A DNA stretch of 64,000 nucleotides from Ctenosaura bakeri (taxonomy: Eukaryota > Chordata > Lepidosauria > Squamata > Iguanidae), in NCBI GenBank assembly GCA_948474755.1, contig CAOLHI010001837.1, positions 62,001 through 126,000 of the forward strand, read 5' to 3'. Every line of letters starts with the position of its first letter. Within the stretch, counting starts at the first letter, position 1. The notes beneath the pieces are model-generated. The model did no database searches. It was given only the letters and a program-made list of their open reading frames with translations, and was not told where the DNA came from. Positions 1 to 10,510 of this stretch are shown here, piece after piece. Both the position numbers and the translations under genes were made by a program.

Positions 1-780
1 GGAGGCACGCCGGCCCTGGCGTCAGGCAAAGCGAGCCAGCGGCCTCCGGCAGGAGATTTTGGCTGTCGGGAACACGCAGCAAATTACCAAACGCCTATTG
101 ACTGGATATTGTTGCTATAACTAATAGGTGCTTGTGGGATTTTCTGTCTCATAGCTGATTCAGGGTGCTATGCGCCCTGATGCTTCCCCTCCACCCCGTC
201 TTCGAACCTTGGCCGCTAAGTGCTTCTCTGCGTCAGTCAGTAAAATTTCTTGGACTGTCCTTGCATACCTCTACATTCCATCACTTTCCTACAAGCAGGG
301 GGAACCCAGCCACCAAAATTTAATTTAAAAAAAAAAAAGGAATCGGGGAGGAGGTCGAGCCAGGAAAAGGCAGTCGTTTCTTCCCTCCAGAAGTGCGCGG
401 CCCCTGCTGGGCGACTGCTCCTAAAGAGCCCCGCAGCTCGGGGAACACCAAGGGGCCCTTGCCTCGCGGAGACGAAAGTTTGACAGACTTGGGGGTTATC
501 ACTGGGGCGAGGCAGGCGGAAGAGGGGCAAGAGAGAAAGGGAGAGAAGAGCCACGCCTCTGTACCAGCCACTTCTCCGCGCAGCGATCTTGTGCGCAGTA
601 ATTCGAAGTTACTACCCTGGAAGGGATCCGATATGTTTCTTGGCACAGGAGGGGGGAGAATCGATGGGAGTGAATATTCCTTCCGCGCAGCTTACCAGGA
701 AGAGGAATCAAATTTTTCCTCTGTTAATCTAGGTGTGATTTTAAAAAATGGGGAAATAAATTCATGACCATAACCGTGCA
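1..780. promoter_or_regulatory. CpG-rich, repeat-poor segment at window edge; possible promoter or CpG-island margin
   Basis: CpG dinucleotides are frequent at 1-60 and again around 390-480 and 570-690, whereas most of the window is AT-rich and CpG-poor outside young transposons. No known repeat is visible. Several overlapping open frames of 70-124 codons lie here on both strands, but they come from the scarcity of stop codons in GC-rich sequence and show no recognisable domain. A donor-like CTG|GTAAG occurs on the minus strand near 690-700. My inference is the edge of a CpG island, with first exon or promoter inside or to the left of the window. Nothing here proves transcription. Confidence 0.35.
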
Positions 781-825
781 AAATCCCCTCCCCTGCAAAC
801 ACGTGTCCTTCATTAGCGTTGTTTG

Positions 826-960
826 ATTTGATTTCTACCCCGCCTTACTCTCAGTACAGGACCCAAGGTGGTTTACAATGCAGATTCCAGTACATATAGC
901 TAAAATCAACTGGGATAGTTGAAAAATAAAATAAAACCAGCAAATAAACTTTCAGATTAA
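826..960 (-). mobile_element. LINE 3'-end fragment (CR1/L2-like)
   Basis: Read on the minus strand, this resembles the 3' end common to many sauropsid CR1/L2-type LINEs: text equivalent to 'gccttgggtcc..gtactgag..aaggcggggtagaaat' followed by an AT-rich tail. Only the terminal ~130 bases are present, as expected from 5' truncation during target-primed reverse transcription. The exact LINE family cannot be fixed by eye. Confidence 0.45.
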
Positions 961-2460
961 CAATAGCACCAAGTTAAAGAAGTTTAGAAGTATTTAAAGC
1001 ATAACAAGTGAAGAAAAGATAAAATGCTATATTTTTACATGAAAAATGTGCTGCTTACTTGAAAGAGACATGAATCCACAAGCTGAAAAACCACTGGTGC
1101 TTTGTCTGCTGCCCTGAGTGTCTGGAACTGTTTGTGGTAGGAGAGCCTGGCCAGAGGATATATTGTGCCATGTAATGCGGGGAGCGGTTGTGTGAACATG
1201 AAAATAAATGGTTTAAATGCCCTGCACCTTTTCAATTCTGAATGTAAAGAAGGGAGCAGAAAGAATTTTTCAAAAACTGTTTTAAGGTATTGGTTGTTAT
1301 GCCATGCCAAGGAGGTAAGTAGCAAGAAAATGCAGGGATGATGATAATAGCAATTGTTGTTGCTTTTAGTAAGAATCAAGATGCACTATGCTTTGTAGAA
1401 AACTGAAGGGAAATCAGGTTTCTGACCTAAGACCGAAGGCAGCATTTGACTGCATTCACACTTAACCAGGTTTAGAGAAGATTTAAGGTAGTCACAACTA
1501 ACTTCTGCCCTTGATATCAATCTCTAGGATGACTGACTGTGCCTGATTGACCTTGCAATCCCATATGTATCTATGGAGAGCTAAGTCCACATAGGTCCAG
1601 TGGCGCTCATTCCGAAGTAAGTGGGTATAGGACTGCAGGCAGCCTAAGTCTGGATCTAGTCTTGTTTCCAGTTGTGGCAAGACTAGTTACTTCTGGAAAG
1701 CCCTCAAGCAGAGCAAGAAATCAACAGCCCTCTGATGCTTTTCCCCTTCTCTTCATGTAGTTACAAAAATGGCACTGTAATAACGTAATAATGAATTCAT
1801 AAGAAAAGTCTGTTAGTTTTGGAACATGGAAAACAGCTGCTTAAAGAGGTGCAAATAAAAGCCGTCCTGAGTATTTTAATCTCTGGGAAATCCTTGGAAT
1901 GTCATGGATGTTGGAAAGAAACAGAAGGCTGAACATCTTTCTGTCCTGTTTCTAACAACATCATGTTCTTTCTTTCTTTGTTTGTTTCTTGCTTTCTTTC
2001 AAAATCCGACTGGAATAAGATGAATGACTGGAAGAAACACTGGTGGAGTCTTTAGCCCAAGTGCTGTGGTCAATAATGTTAATAACATCAACAAAACTGT
2101 GTGAAAATTTAGCGGATTTGTAAGTTATGGTAAACTCATGACACTTTTTTTGTTTGCATTTGCAACACAACCATTCATAACATATAAATAGTTCTAGAAT
2201 GCATTTGTCACAGCTATGGGCTGATAGGGAGTGTGCACAAAGAGACTTTATTGCCTCTTGTTCTTTCAGTCTCATGTCTGGCATAAGGCTTGGTATATTG
2301 AAGTTAGTTTATTTGCATTTGCATATATGAGTTCCAACCAGAAGTTGGATCAAGCATTAATGAAAGATAGTTACATTTCAGATATAAAGTAGAATCTTTC
2401 CCTCCCCAGGCTGTTAAACATAGTTGCTAGCTGAAACAAACAATAAGCTATATATTCTGT
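961..2460. other. No gene seen; mostly single-copy AT-rich DNA
   Basis: The open frames here (for example 1035-1379 and 1961-2284 on the minus strand) lack recognisable domains. A short T/C-rich simple tract (TTTC/TTTG units) lies at about 1970-2000. No SINE, LINE or TIR could be assigned. Confidence 0.5.
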
Positions 2461-2464
2461 TCAC

Positions 2465-2535
2465 ATTAACCTGGGTATAAGTCCTATTGAACTGAATGGA
2501 ACTTATTTCTGAGTTGACACATTTAGAATTATGCA
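2465..2535. repeat. Fragment of a dispersed 'acttacttctgag' repeat
   Basis: Contains 'cctattgaactgaatgg', 'acttatttctgag' and a trailing 'ttagaatt'. Related short pieces occur near 2960-3040, 26530-26660, 38580-38690, 45290-45360, 52600-52650 and 52860-52920, in both orientations. The mirror-image layout of the family ('actcagaagtaag' against 'cttacttctgag') suggests a DNA-type MITE, but no copy here is complete enough to prove ends. Confidence 0.4.
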
Positions 2536-2959
2536 ATTTTTTTTAACTTCATGATAACAACATTGAAAAAGACAATTTGGCTGGATTTAATTCCGTGAAA
2601 AAAGAAGTGCCACTTGGTGATTTCACCTTAATGAAGGAGGTATGGACAGGCCTTTTAGGTATTGTCAAAAAAACCCAACAACCGTTGTTTAAATAGAGAG
2701 GAATCATGCAGGGGCACTCACTGGGGGCAGAAACTTCAAGTTCACAAATTACATGCTCAGAAGGGCTTGCTCAGTGTAAATCCTTTCTTCTTTTTCTAGT
2801 TACTGTTTTACTTTCCTTGGATCTGTGCCCTCTCTGTATAAACTTGGCAGAAAGACTCAGAGAGAAAAAATCCAAAAGAGCCCTTCATGAGACAGTGTTA
2901 GATATCTAGAGGCTGTATTATATATGTTAGGTTACAAAACTGGGCGCCAGCACCATAAT

Positions 2960-3040
2960 CCCGTACATGTCTACTCAGAAAAAAGGCCCACTGAGTTTAA
3001 TAAAATTTACTGGCCAGATAGGTGGGAATAGGATTGCAGC
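2960..3040. repeat. Second fragment of the 'tactcagaa..actgagttt' dispersed repeat
   Basis: Shows 'gtctactcagaaaa', 'cccactgagttt' and 'aggattgcagct', the same family as 2465-2535 but in the other orientation and more decayed. Confidence 0.4.
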
Positions 3041-3144
3041 TTTATTGATCTTGCTGTTGTAATTGTCATACAGACTGACCCTGTTTCTTTATGTGAATGT
3101 ATGTGCAAATTTTCCAGTTGTATGTGATAACTACTTTTCTGTTC

Positions 3145-3240
3145 ACTTCTGCCTGATGAAGAGCTTTGTGCAACTTGGAAGTCTGCAAATCTGTCCACCA
3201 AATTGCTTTTTCTACAAGTCTAGTTTCTAAGTGGTCCAAA
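3145..3240 (+). mobile_element. Remnant of a repeat with a hammerhead-like core (tentatively Penelope-like)
   Basis: Carries 'gcctgatgaagagctttg', then 'caacttggaagtctgcaaa', 'ccaccaaattg' and 'agtggtccaaaa'. The order CTGATGA, short stem, GAAA-like box matches the core order of a hammerhead ribozyme and also matches the copies at 25.99-26.17 and 29.5-29.97 kb. The GAAA box is mutated here (GGAAG). Penelope-like elements are known to carry such ribozymes in their terminal repeats. Assigning this remnant to that group is my inference, and no Penelope reverse transcriptase is in the window. Confidence 0.35.
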
Positions 3241-3244
3241 AGTG

Positions 3245-6000
3245 GGGGGGGACAGAAAAATGAGACTATAAAGGCTACAGAAGCTAAATCACAGTACCTT
3301 AAAACAGAATCACTGAGTCCTTGTTCTTACAGGGCGATCTGACACACTGCTTTCCAAAAATACAACAATAGTGCTTTGTACATCTAGAACAAACTTATGA
3401 TGTCATTTAGAGAACATGAGCTTGACTGGAGAGGACTTGGCTGAGTTATAGGAATGCTTTAAGGTTCAGTGGGGGAAAAGGCCTTCTTGAAATCTATTAA
3501 AAATGAAAGCTCCTGGGTTTTTAAAGGTTGCCAAATTAAGAGTTCTCTGAAATGCAGTTTGTTGTTGAGAGTTCAAGGTATTTAGGAAGCAAAAAATCAG
3601 AACTTGGAAAGGCCAGTTAAGGTCTTTTTCCATAATATATTCATTGGAGAAGAAGGATTGAAAAGCACAAGGAGGAAACAATGAAGCCAAGCACACTTTA
3701 AAAATGATTTTCATGAAGCAATGGCTAAGCTGGCTGAGAATAAATGTAAAAGCACATAAACTGTGATCCGGACCAACCTCACATTTGTAACTATATAACT
3801 CCACATACATGATGATGAATTATGGAAAGTAATTTTAAAATATATTGTTTCCTTCCTATATTTCAGGGCTGAGTATCTGCAAATTTATAGCCTTTAGGAA
3901 AAATTGCCACACTCCCTCATTCAAAAAAGCAGTTTTCCTGAAACTAATCTGAATAAATGGTTTAAGGATTGTAGCCTTAATATTGTGGTAATAAAACTGA
4001 GCTAAAAGAATAGGGTGATGTTGAACTAAAGTTCTCCTTATGAATAACCAAGCTGAGATAGATTCAGAGGAAAACTATGAGCCACTGAGCCCAACTGGAC
4101 ACCTTCTGTGTACTCGCTGCTATTTTAGAATTTTACTATAAAACGTCTATTGTCAAAGGACAGATGAAGATCAGCTTTGAGACCTGGACAGATACACTTC
4201 TTTATAACTTCATAACAAAAACTAAAGAATAACAAATTGGGCCTTTTCCCAGCCTATGTACTCAGATTCTTTCCATCTGTTTTATATCTGTTTGAATGGA
4301 TTGGTCAGAGCAAATTACCAATATATAAGATTCAAGATAACTTCCAGAGCTCTTACTTGTATTAATACAGCAGGGCTGGATTAAGACCTCCTGGAATCCT
4401 TAGGAATGTCAAGTTTAAGAGGCTCCAGAGCATTACCCCAAAATTTCTGTTATGCAAAATGTATATTAAAAACACCATTTTGTAAAACTTACAATTTCAT
4501 ATTGTTCTACATGTAAAAGAACTTCTCATAATCTGAGCCCTGAAGCTATAGATTACCAAGTTTGTGTGTGAATCTACACTGAATACAAGAAATGTATACT
4601 CAAATTATTTAGATTATTTTCTTTCCTTGCTATATATCATTTTGTTTGGTAGAAATATAGAAACTGCTTTGCTGGATCAGATCTGTTTATTCAATACTCT
4701 GTCAGTAAGAGTGGCCAGACAAACACCATTGGCTGAAATGGTAGGGTATGGTTGAGCTGATATTCCTTAAATAGACTAGTCAAAAATATATTGTCTTTGG
4801 ATACCAAAGTTCGATTTTAGAGTTTGTGACTGTGCTTAAACGTGTGTCCAGTGGCAAATAAATGTTACCAATTAAGAGTTTTCTAGAATCAGTAATAAAT
4901 TATTCACCACGTTTTAGGCAGCAAGATACACACTTTCCTCAGAGAAAATCCCACTGAGCTGAATTTTCTTCCTCATTTAGCAGGATTGCACTGGTTCTGT
5001 GCAGTCTAAAAACCAGTAGCTCCAGGTGTTTAAATATATGTCAGTCTGATCCAACTGGCTAAATTTGAGCAACCATATCCATAATTCATTGTGTATTGTG
5101 TTACTGCTCTAGCAAGATCAAATGCAAATTTGTTCCTAAGGGAATGTACAAGGACCCCACCCATCCCCTGCCCAACCGAAAAGTTGAGGATAAAAATAAC
5201 ATTGCTACATGTAAACTATAGATCTGTTTTATCTTGTACATTATACCATATTTCACATGTACAAAGGAATTCAGATTTGGCTAAAGCTCTAACATTAAAG
5301 AAACCCTATGAATTTAGCTACCCCTTTCCTTGTGCTTTTTTTCAGTCTTTCAAGCAGAAAATTCTAACTGGAGTCAGCTGATTCTGAGTCTGACTCTGAA
5401 GAATGATATATCCCTGTTTTGTCAAGCCAGCCACGAAGACCTCTAACTTGATCCCCTCTCATATCTAACCTTGTTTGAAAAAAAAATTATTATTTTAACC
5501 TCCAATCATAGTTTTGTCTTTATTACCGTCATAGGCTAGGAATTTGCCACATAACGTTTTTCTCATTTCTGGCTCCTAAAATGCAAAGAGGCAAAGTAGT
5601 TAAGGCAATAAGATTAAAGTCTGTTGAAAATCTAATAATTAGAAATTTAATGTGGAAAGAAGATAAGATTTTCTACAGTAAAGTTTTATTAATAGACAAG
5701 GAATAGGTCAGTTTTCAAGAGCTAGGGGAGCTGTGAAAGTTACATACCAGCTGGACTGTTAAAAGCAGCCCGCCTCATTTGGGTTGGCTAGGCTGCCATT
5801 GGAAATTTTTAGTGGAAGAATTTGTTGAGAAATGTGGAGCTGCAACTGGCAAGTTCATATTAATAACTTTCTTAATGATTTCAGCAGTTTTTGTCTTAGG
5901 AGGGTACAACTCTGGCCAGATGGCAACCCTGCTATTGTTATGTGAAGTGATGTGGCCTCTAGAGGTAGCAGAAGAGAATGAAATAGACTCTTTTAAAGAA
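3245..6000. other. No gene seen; single-copy DNA with a few decayed repeat scraps
   Basis: No reading frame has a recognisable domain, including the 86-codon plus-strand frame at 5779-6039. Scraps include a hAT-like start near 4374 and a dispersed 'ctggatcagatc..agagtggcc' repeat near 4660-4760, related to sequence at 20.3/20.66 and 60.7 kb. A5-A9 runs and AT-rich stretches fill the rest. Confidence 0.45.
4374..4445 (+). mobile_element. hAT-type element fragment
   Basis: Begins with 'cagggctggattaagacc', which resembles the conserved end of many vertebrate hAT elements (CAGGGCYGGATTAAG). The opposite end and a target duplication were not found, so this is called only as a fragment. Confidence 0.35.
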
Positions 6001-6004
6001 GACT

Positions 6005-6230
6005 TGCTAAGTATCCTGAAGGTATCAAATTCTGTCTGAGCTTGGAAGCTAAAGCAAGGTCAGTCCTGGTTAGTATCTGGATAGGAGACTGTGAATGAAT
6101 AGCAGGTGCAGTAGGCTATATTTAGAGGAAAAACTGGTCAAACCACCCCTGAATACTCCTTGCCTAAGAAAACCCTATGAAATTCATGGGGTCTCCTTAA
6201 GTTGACAGGTGTCTGGAAAGTGTGCTCACA
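6005..6230 (+). mobile_element. 5S rRNA-derived SINE (5S-Sauria type)
   Basis: About 110 bases from ~6010 align by eye to 5S rRNA. Landmarks are 'ctgagcttggaagctaa' and 'gcaaggtcag' (internal box A region), 'cctggttagtatctggat' (intermediate element/box C region) and 'ggtgcagtaggct' (5S 3' end). After this comes a body with 'aaccacccctgaatactcc', 'aagaaaaccctatgaaattc' and a degraded tail 'ggtctccttaagttgacagg', then a short CA tract. A 5S head on an RTE-type tail is the known design of squamate 5S SINEs, transcribed by RNA polymerase III from the internal 5S promoter and mobilised by a LINE enzyme. Scattered substitutions show it is an old copy. It is not a 5S gene, because the sequence continues into a SINE body and there is no T-run terminator at the 5S end. 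Confidence 0.8.
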
Positions 6231-6435
6231 CACACACGTGTGCCATTGTGTCTAAGTTACATCATTTTTCCCTAAAGAGTATTGTGGCAAGCATGCTAGT
6301 CAAAACCAAAGATACATTGGCTTTTGAAGAAGGCACCTAAAATAATTGCTAATTTCAAGAAAACCACTAAAAACCAGCTTGCATAACAGCTAAGATTACC
6401 AGACTCCTTAGCCTTTCAAAACAAATGTTATGAAT

Positions 6436-6620
6436 ATTGTTGTGTGCCTTCAATGGGTTTCTAATTTATGGTGACCATAAGGTGAACCTATCATGGGGTT
6501 TTCTAGAGCTGAGAGAGTATGACATGCCCAAGGTCACCCAGCAGGTTTCTGTGGCTGAGCAGGGAATCATACCCAGTCTCCAGGGTCATAGTCCAGCACT
6601 CAAACACGACACTGGCTGTC
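6436..6620 (-). mobile_element. tRNA-derived SINE with BovB/RTE-like tail (copy 1)
   Basis: On the minus strand it has the tRNA-like head with the B-box region (degraded 'ctggagactggg' and 'gattccctgctcagcc'), the body 'gggtgaccttgggc', and the tail whose complement is 'tgttgtgtgccttcaa'. The central 'cctctgaacaaa..' block is deleted. This is the commonest repeat family in the window; further copies lie at 7.9, 22.6/23.2, 28.2, 30.3, 34.2, 36.7, 46.1 and 47.8 kb. Such SINEs are Pol III transcribed and non-autonomous. Confidence 0.85.
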
Positions 6621-6937
6621 TTTTAAAAATACACTTGAATAAAAACAATTAATGAATTTCCCACCCTTTTCAGTACAGGGAAATGGTTTGAATGGAAAGT
6701 GTAACGTATGAAAAACAAAATTCACACATAAACTGGAATTTAAAAAAAATTATTTCTACATATGAGACGGAATCCAGACCAAGTTAGTTGAACTTATGTT
6801 CTGTCCAGATAAATGTAACAAGTTGCTCATTATTCAAATTTCATTGATTTCAGTAGGGACTAAATGCATCTAACTCAGGCTGGATCCAACCTATTGTATT
6901 TCTCTCAAGATCCTACTCACTTCATTTTAATCTGCAG

Positions 6938-7288
6938 AAGAGAAGATTAAGAAGTGACATGATAGTCATGTTTAAATATTTGAAAAGACGCCATATGGAA
7001 GAGAGAACGGGCTTGTTTTCCATTGCTCCAGAAACTAGGACAAGGCGCAAAGGATTCAAACTACAGGAAAAGAGATTCCACCTGAACCTCAGGAAGAACT
7101 TCTTCATGGCCAGAGTTGTCCGGCAGTGGAATATGCTGCCTTGGAGTGTGGTGGAGTCTCCTTCTTTGGAGGTTTTTAGGCAGAGGCTGAATGACCATCT
7201 TTAGGGAGTGCTTTGATGTAGGTTCCTGCATGGCAGGTGGTTGGACTGGATAGCTCCTGTGGTTTCTTCCAACTCTATGATTCTATGA
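6938..7288 (+). mobile_element. CR1 LINE 3' end: C-terminal ORF2 fragment and terminal octamer
   Basis: The frame at 6959-7204 encodes the conserved C-terminus of CR1 ORF2: 'MFKYLKRRHMEERTGLFS', then 'RFHLNLRKNFFMARVVRQWN', 'MLPWSVVESPSLEVF' and 'RQRLNDHL'. It ends at a stop, followed by 'tggcaggtggttggactgga' and the CR1 terminal signature 'ctatgattctatga' (ATTCTATG octamer repeat) near 7275-7288. This is an ordinary 5'-truncated CR1 insertion retaining only the last ~350 bases. The 81-codon frame is uninterrupted, so this copy is fairly young, but without endonuclease and reverse transcriptase it cannot move. Confidence 0.9.
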
Positions 7289-7856
7289 GCTCAAAACCCT
7301 TACACAAAATTTACAGGTGCACACAGACACCTCAAGCATACACACACCAGCACACACAATTTGTCATATTATTTGTTCAGAAGTAGTCAGGGGATCTGAG
7401 GAACATGGAACTGAACTAAAGAAATTTGGCTTCCAAGGGGAATTCTGTCTGTGACTCTGAGCCTAGTTTCTCTATGAAAGCAATAAATAAATGCTTTTCA
7501 GCAAGGGTTCTTCCTGTTTACTCCTCAGGGAATAATCTAGTTATCTTAAAATCAATGGATGTCTTGTCAGTTTTAACAGTGCTAAGGGAACCAACCTGAG
7601 TTTGGTGGCTAGCATTATATAAATGAGCAATGCTGTATCTATTCAAAGAACATGCCTGACTGAATGCATAATTTTAAATATTCTGAAAGTACATCCTCTA
7701 CTTTTCCAGAACAATTCTCTTCAGTTTTACCTTCTTGGCATCTTTGGACTAAGCACAAACTAAGTGAAATAAAAAATAGGATTTCATTAGGAGGAATCTC
7801 TAAATAGCATTTGAAAAAGAGTAATGTTAGATTTTATATAATAGTATTTTAGTAAA
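7289..7856. other. No gene seen; short CA-rich microsatellite then single-copy DNA
   Basis: An imperfect CA-rich tract lies at about 7315-7360. The remainder has no recognisable feature. Confidence 0.5.
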
Positions 7857-8049
7857 GGGCCAGCATGGTGTAGCTGTTTGAGTATTGCACTCTGAACCTG
7901 GGGACCAAGGTTCAGCTCCCCACTTGGTCACAGAAACCTGCTGGGAGACTTTGGGCACATCACATACTCTCAGTCCCAGAAAACCCCATGATAGGGTTGC
8001 CTTAGGATTGCCACAAGTAAGAAATGACTTGAAGGCACACAACAGCAAC
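7857..8049 (+). mobile_element. tRNA-derived SINE with BovB/RTE-like tail (copy 2)
   Basis: Starts 'gccagcatggtgtagctg' (box A region). It continues through 'ggggaccaaggttcagct' (box B region), 'gaaacctgctgggagac' and 'aaaaccccatgatagggt', and ends 'aaatgacttgaaggcacac' followed by an (AACAGC)-type tail. The same central deletion as copy 1 is present (no 'ccccctctgaacaaa' block). Confidence 0.85.
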
Positions 8050-9770
8050 GGCAATGGAATCCTTCATCAGTGGGCATCACTGCTTGCCTGGTAATAGAAC
8101 TGCCAGCCACAACTGCAGTCAAAGAAGGAGGGTGTAGCTGCAGGAGCATTAAAAAGCTCTTTTTTTGGAACTATAGCTGCCAGACCCCCACCCAGCCTGA
8201 ACTGTATGTGTGTGTTGGGAGGAGTCCTCTTGGCCATGGTAGCTGAAGGATTTGGCCATGGGCAGCTGAAGGCACATAACAACAATAAAGACAATAAACA
8301 TTTAGGGCAGAAATAATTTAAGGCAACGGGGGGCAACTTGTGAGCACCTGGGAGCATTTCCTTAGACATTGGAGGGCCATATTCCTCTTCTTTCTCCTGA
8401 CCTTCCAAATTTATTTTGACCTAAACTGTCAAAATTAGTGCCCCTGCCCCAAGCCTCTGGCGATACATTTTGCCCTTTAAATGTAATCTCCCCTCTTCCT
8501 GGACTTTGTTCTAAGCAAAAGATAAGCCATGTAGTGAAAGAGAAATATACATGCTAACTATTTTTGGAGTCTTGGAACTGTAACTAATTCCTTTAAGAAA
8601 TTTATTTCTCAGTCACTAAGAGTACTTCTTCTCTGAGCCCCACATATCCTGCCAAAGATCAGTCTCTTTTCAACTGCTCCACTGGCGAACCTTCACTGGT
8701 AAAATGACCCCATTGCTAGTTTCTTTCTTCTAGTGTATCTGAGTTCTATTGCTCAAGGCAGTAACTTTATTTAGCATTATGATGGCACACAGAAAATGTG
8801 TGAGAATGAGATGTCATTTTGACTCATTTCATGTTACTTTATGGAAACACTTCATATTTACACTGAAATTTTCATATCTCAGAAGGAAAGAACTTGATAT
8901 TTAAAAAAAACTGAACACGGAAAAAACCTAAATTTATAAATTGTTCCATTCAGGTTTAAGCCTTTGAGTGAATAACTTTTAAAAGTCTGACTTTGAGCTC
9001 TAACATGATTAAATGCTAGGAATTCAGTCAACTTATCCACTTGTCTTTTCCCAAAACGTCTTCACATTTAACACCTATCTGCAGTTTTTAAAGTGAGAGA
9101 GACTGAAGACTATACTTGTACTTGAATTTTGTATACTTGCATGTATAACAGTAAAAGCACAGAATATAGTGAATAATAATAACAATAAGTTCTCTAATTG
9201 GTGGTATTATGATTGTTAATAGTGTATATACCATGAAGACAATGACAAAATAATAATGGAATATTTCAAGGAAAAGAGAAAATATATAAGGCCGTATAAA
9301 GAAAATACAATGATGGTTATAAACTTGGATGCTTCTGATCAGTAGCTACCGGTACATAGGAATCTTGGTGGTCCTGATCCTTTGTGCCTGATCATTTCAG
9401 GGGAGGACTGAACATGAAGTTTAGCAAAGCAGAATGCACGAGAAAGCAAAACTGACTGTATCATCTTCTACATGGCAGGACTTCCACCAGTTGTTGTCTT
9501 CAGAACTTGAAAGTCATGCACAAAAAACATGTTATTTTTCACCATGGAGGAATACCTTATAGAAACACTTTACTTTTTTTGAGAAAGTAGCACTAATGCT
9601 AACACTTCAGCATTTTCAATAATATTTGCATCCTTTGGTTGCCCTTCAGTCTGTGAACAGTGACTATAAATCTTGCCTTTAAGTATTTCAAATATGTTCT
9701 ATCCTATATTTTCTGATTTTAGATTGCTTTATTGTTGTGTACATATATGTCTTTCATTATTAACTATATT
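8050..9770. other. No gene seen; single-copy AT-rich DNA
   Basis: No frame with a recognisable domain. A short piece at 8265-8290 repeats the SINE tail ('agctgaaggcacataac'). A block near 8155-8200 resembles the dispersed 'ggaactatagctgccaga' repeat also seen near 20.81, 44.6 and 51.42 kb. Confidence 0.45.
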
Positions 9771-9771
9771 A

Positions 9772-9826
9772 TTTATTTAAATATTAAATATTTATATCCT
9801 GCCTTCTATCTAAAGATCTCAGCATA
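9772..9826 (-). mobile_element. LINE 3'-end scrap cut by the following DNA transposon
   Basis: 'tatttatatcctgccttc' and 'agatctcagcata' match the reverse complement of the sauropsid LINE terminal '..gcgggatataaat' motif. The homology stops at the TA used by the element at 9827, suggesting that the element inserted into it. Confidence 0.35.
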
Positions 9827-10220
9827 CGACATTTATCCTTCCACATTCGCTAGGGTTAGGGGCACAGAACCCCCATGAAAGTGGAAAAAATGTGAATAAC
9901 TCTAGGTCCTCCCAAACCATATTTAAACACACACACAAAAAAGTATGGTCACCATATTCAACCCACCATGGATTCCTTTGAGGCATCAGGGTTAGTTCAC
10001 AAGGCAGAAGTGGCGGGGTGGGAGGGTCTTACTGCCACTTCTACTGCTGCCTCACATCATTTTTAATAGGGCCTTAGCCTCATTTGCAGTTTTTCAGTCT
10101 CGTGAAGCAAAGCAGTCCCTTTAAAAATTGGCAAAAGGGGACACAGCAGAGGTGACAGCAAATAATCCATAAATCATTAAATCTGCAGAAGTGAAATCCA
10201 CAAATGTGGAGGGCTGACTG
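9827..10220. mobile_element. Tigger/pogo-like (Tc1-mariner) non-autonomous element, TA duplication
   Basis: The right end reads '..cacaaatgtggagggctgac' and then 'tg', whose complement 'cagtcagccctccacattt' is a classic Tigger-type terminal repeat. The left end is a decayed mirror ('cgacatttatccttccacat'). TA dinucleotides flank both ends (9825-9826 and 10221-10222), the hallmark target of Tc1/mariner elements. The interior shares 'ctctaggtcctcc' with the element at 20324, so both belong to one family. No transposase frame is present. Confidence 0.65.
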
Positions 10221-10239
10221 TATAAAAAAACCCAAACCC

Positions 10240-10380
10240 TTTTTTTTTTTTTTTAAATTTTTTAAAATTTTTTTTTTTTTACAAATACAAAACAAAAAAA
10301 AAAAAAATTAAACACCATGTGATATACATAATAGTGAATTAAAAAAAAAATAATATTTTTTTCTTTTTTTTTTTTTTCTC
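10240..10380 (-). other. A-rich 3' end of the L1
   Basis: T-rich runs at 10240-10256, 10268-10280 and 10358-10377 on the plus strand are the complement of the L1 poly(A) and adjacent A-rich 3' region. The runs are broken by A-rich interludes, so they come partly from slippage after insertion. Confidence 0.7.
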
Positions 10381-10510
10381 TTCTCTTAAGCAATACTAAC
10401 TTTCATTGTTATTTTGCACCTTTACCCTTAAATTTATAAATCTGTTCAACTATTATAATTACACATTTAATTCAATATTTTTCACATCCCCTTTAATCTA
10501 TTTCTATTGT

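Noticed and set aside
237..767. Overlapping frames of 105, 108, 124 and 77 codons on both strands
   Set aside because: GC-rich DNA with few stops; frames contradict each other, and none has a domain or convincing splice context.
6005..6130. Possible 5S rRNA gene
   Set aside because: Many substitutions, no terminator at the 5S end, and continuation into a SINE body.
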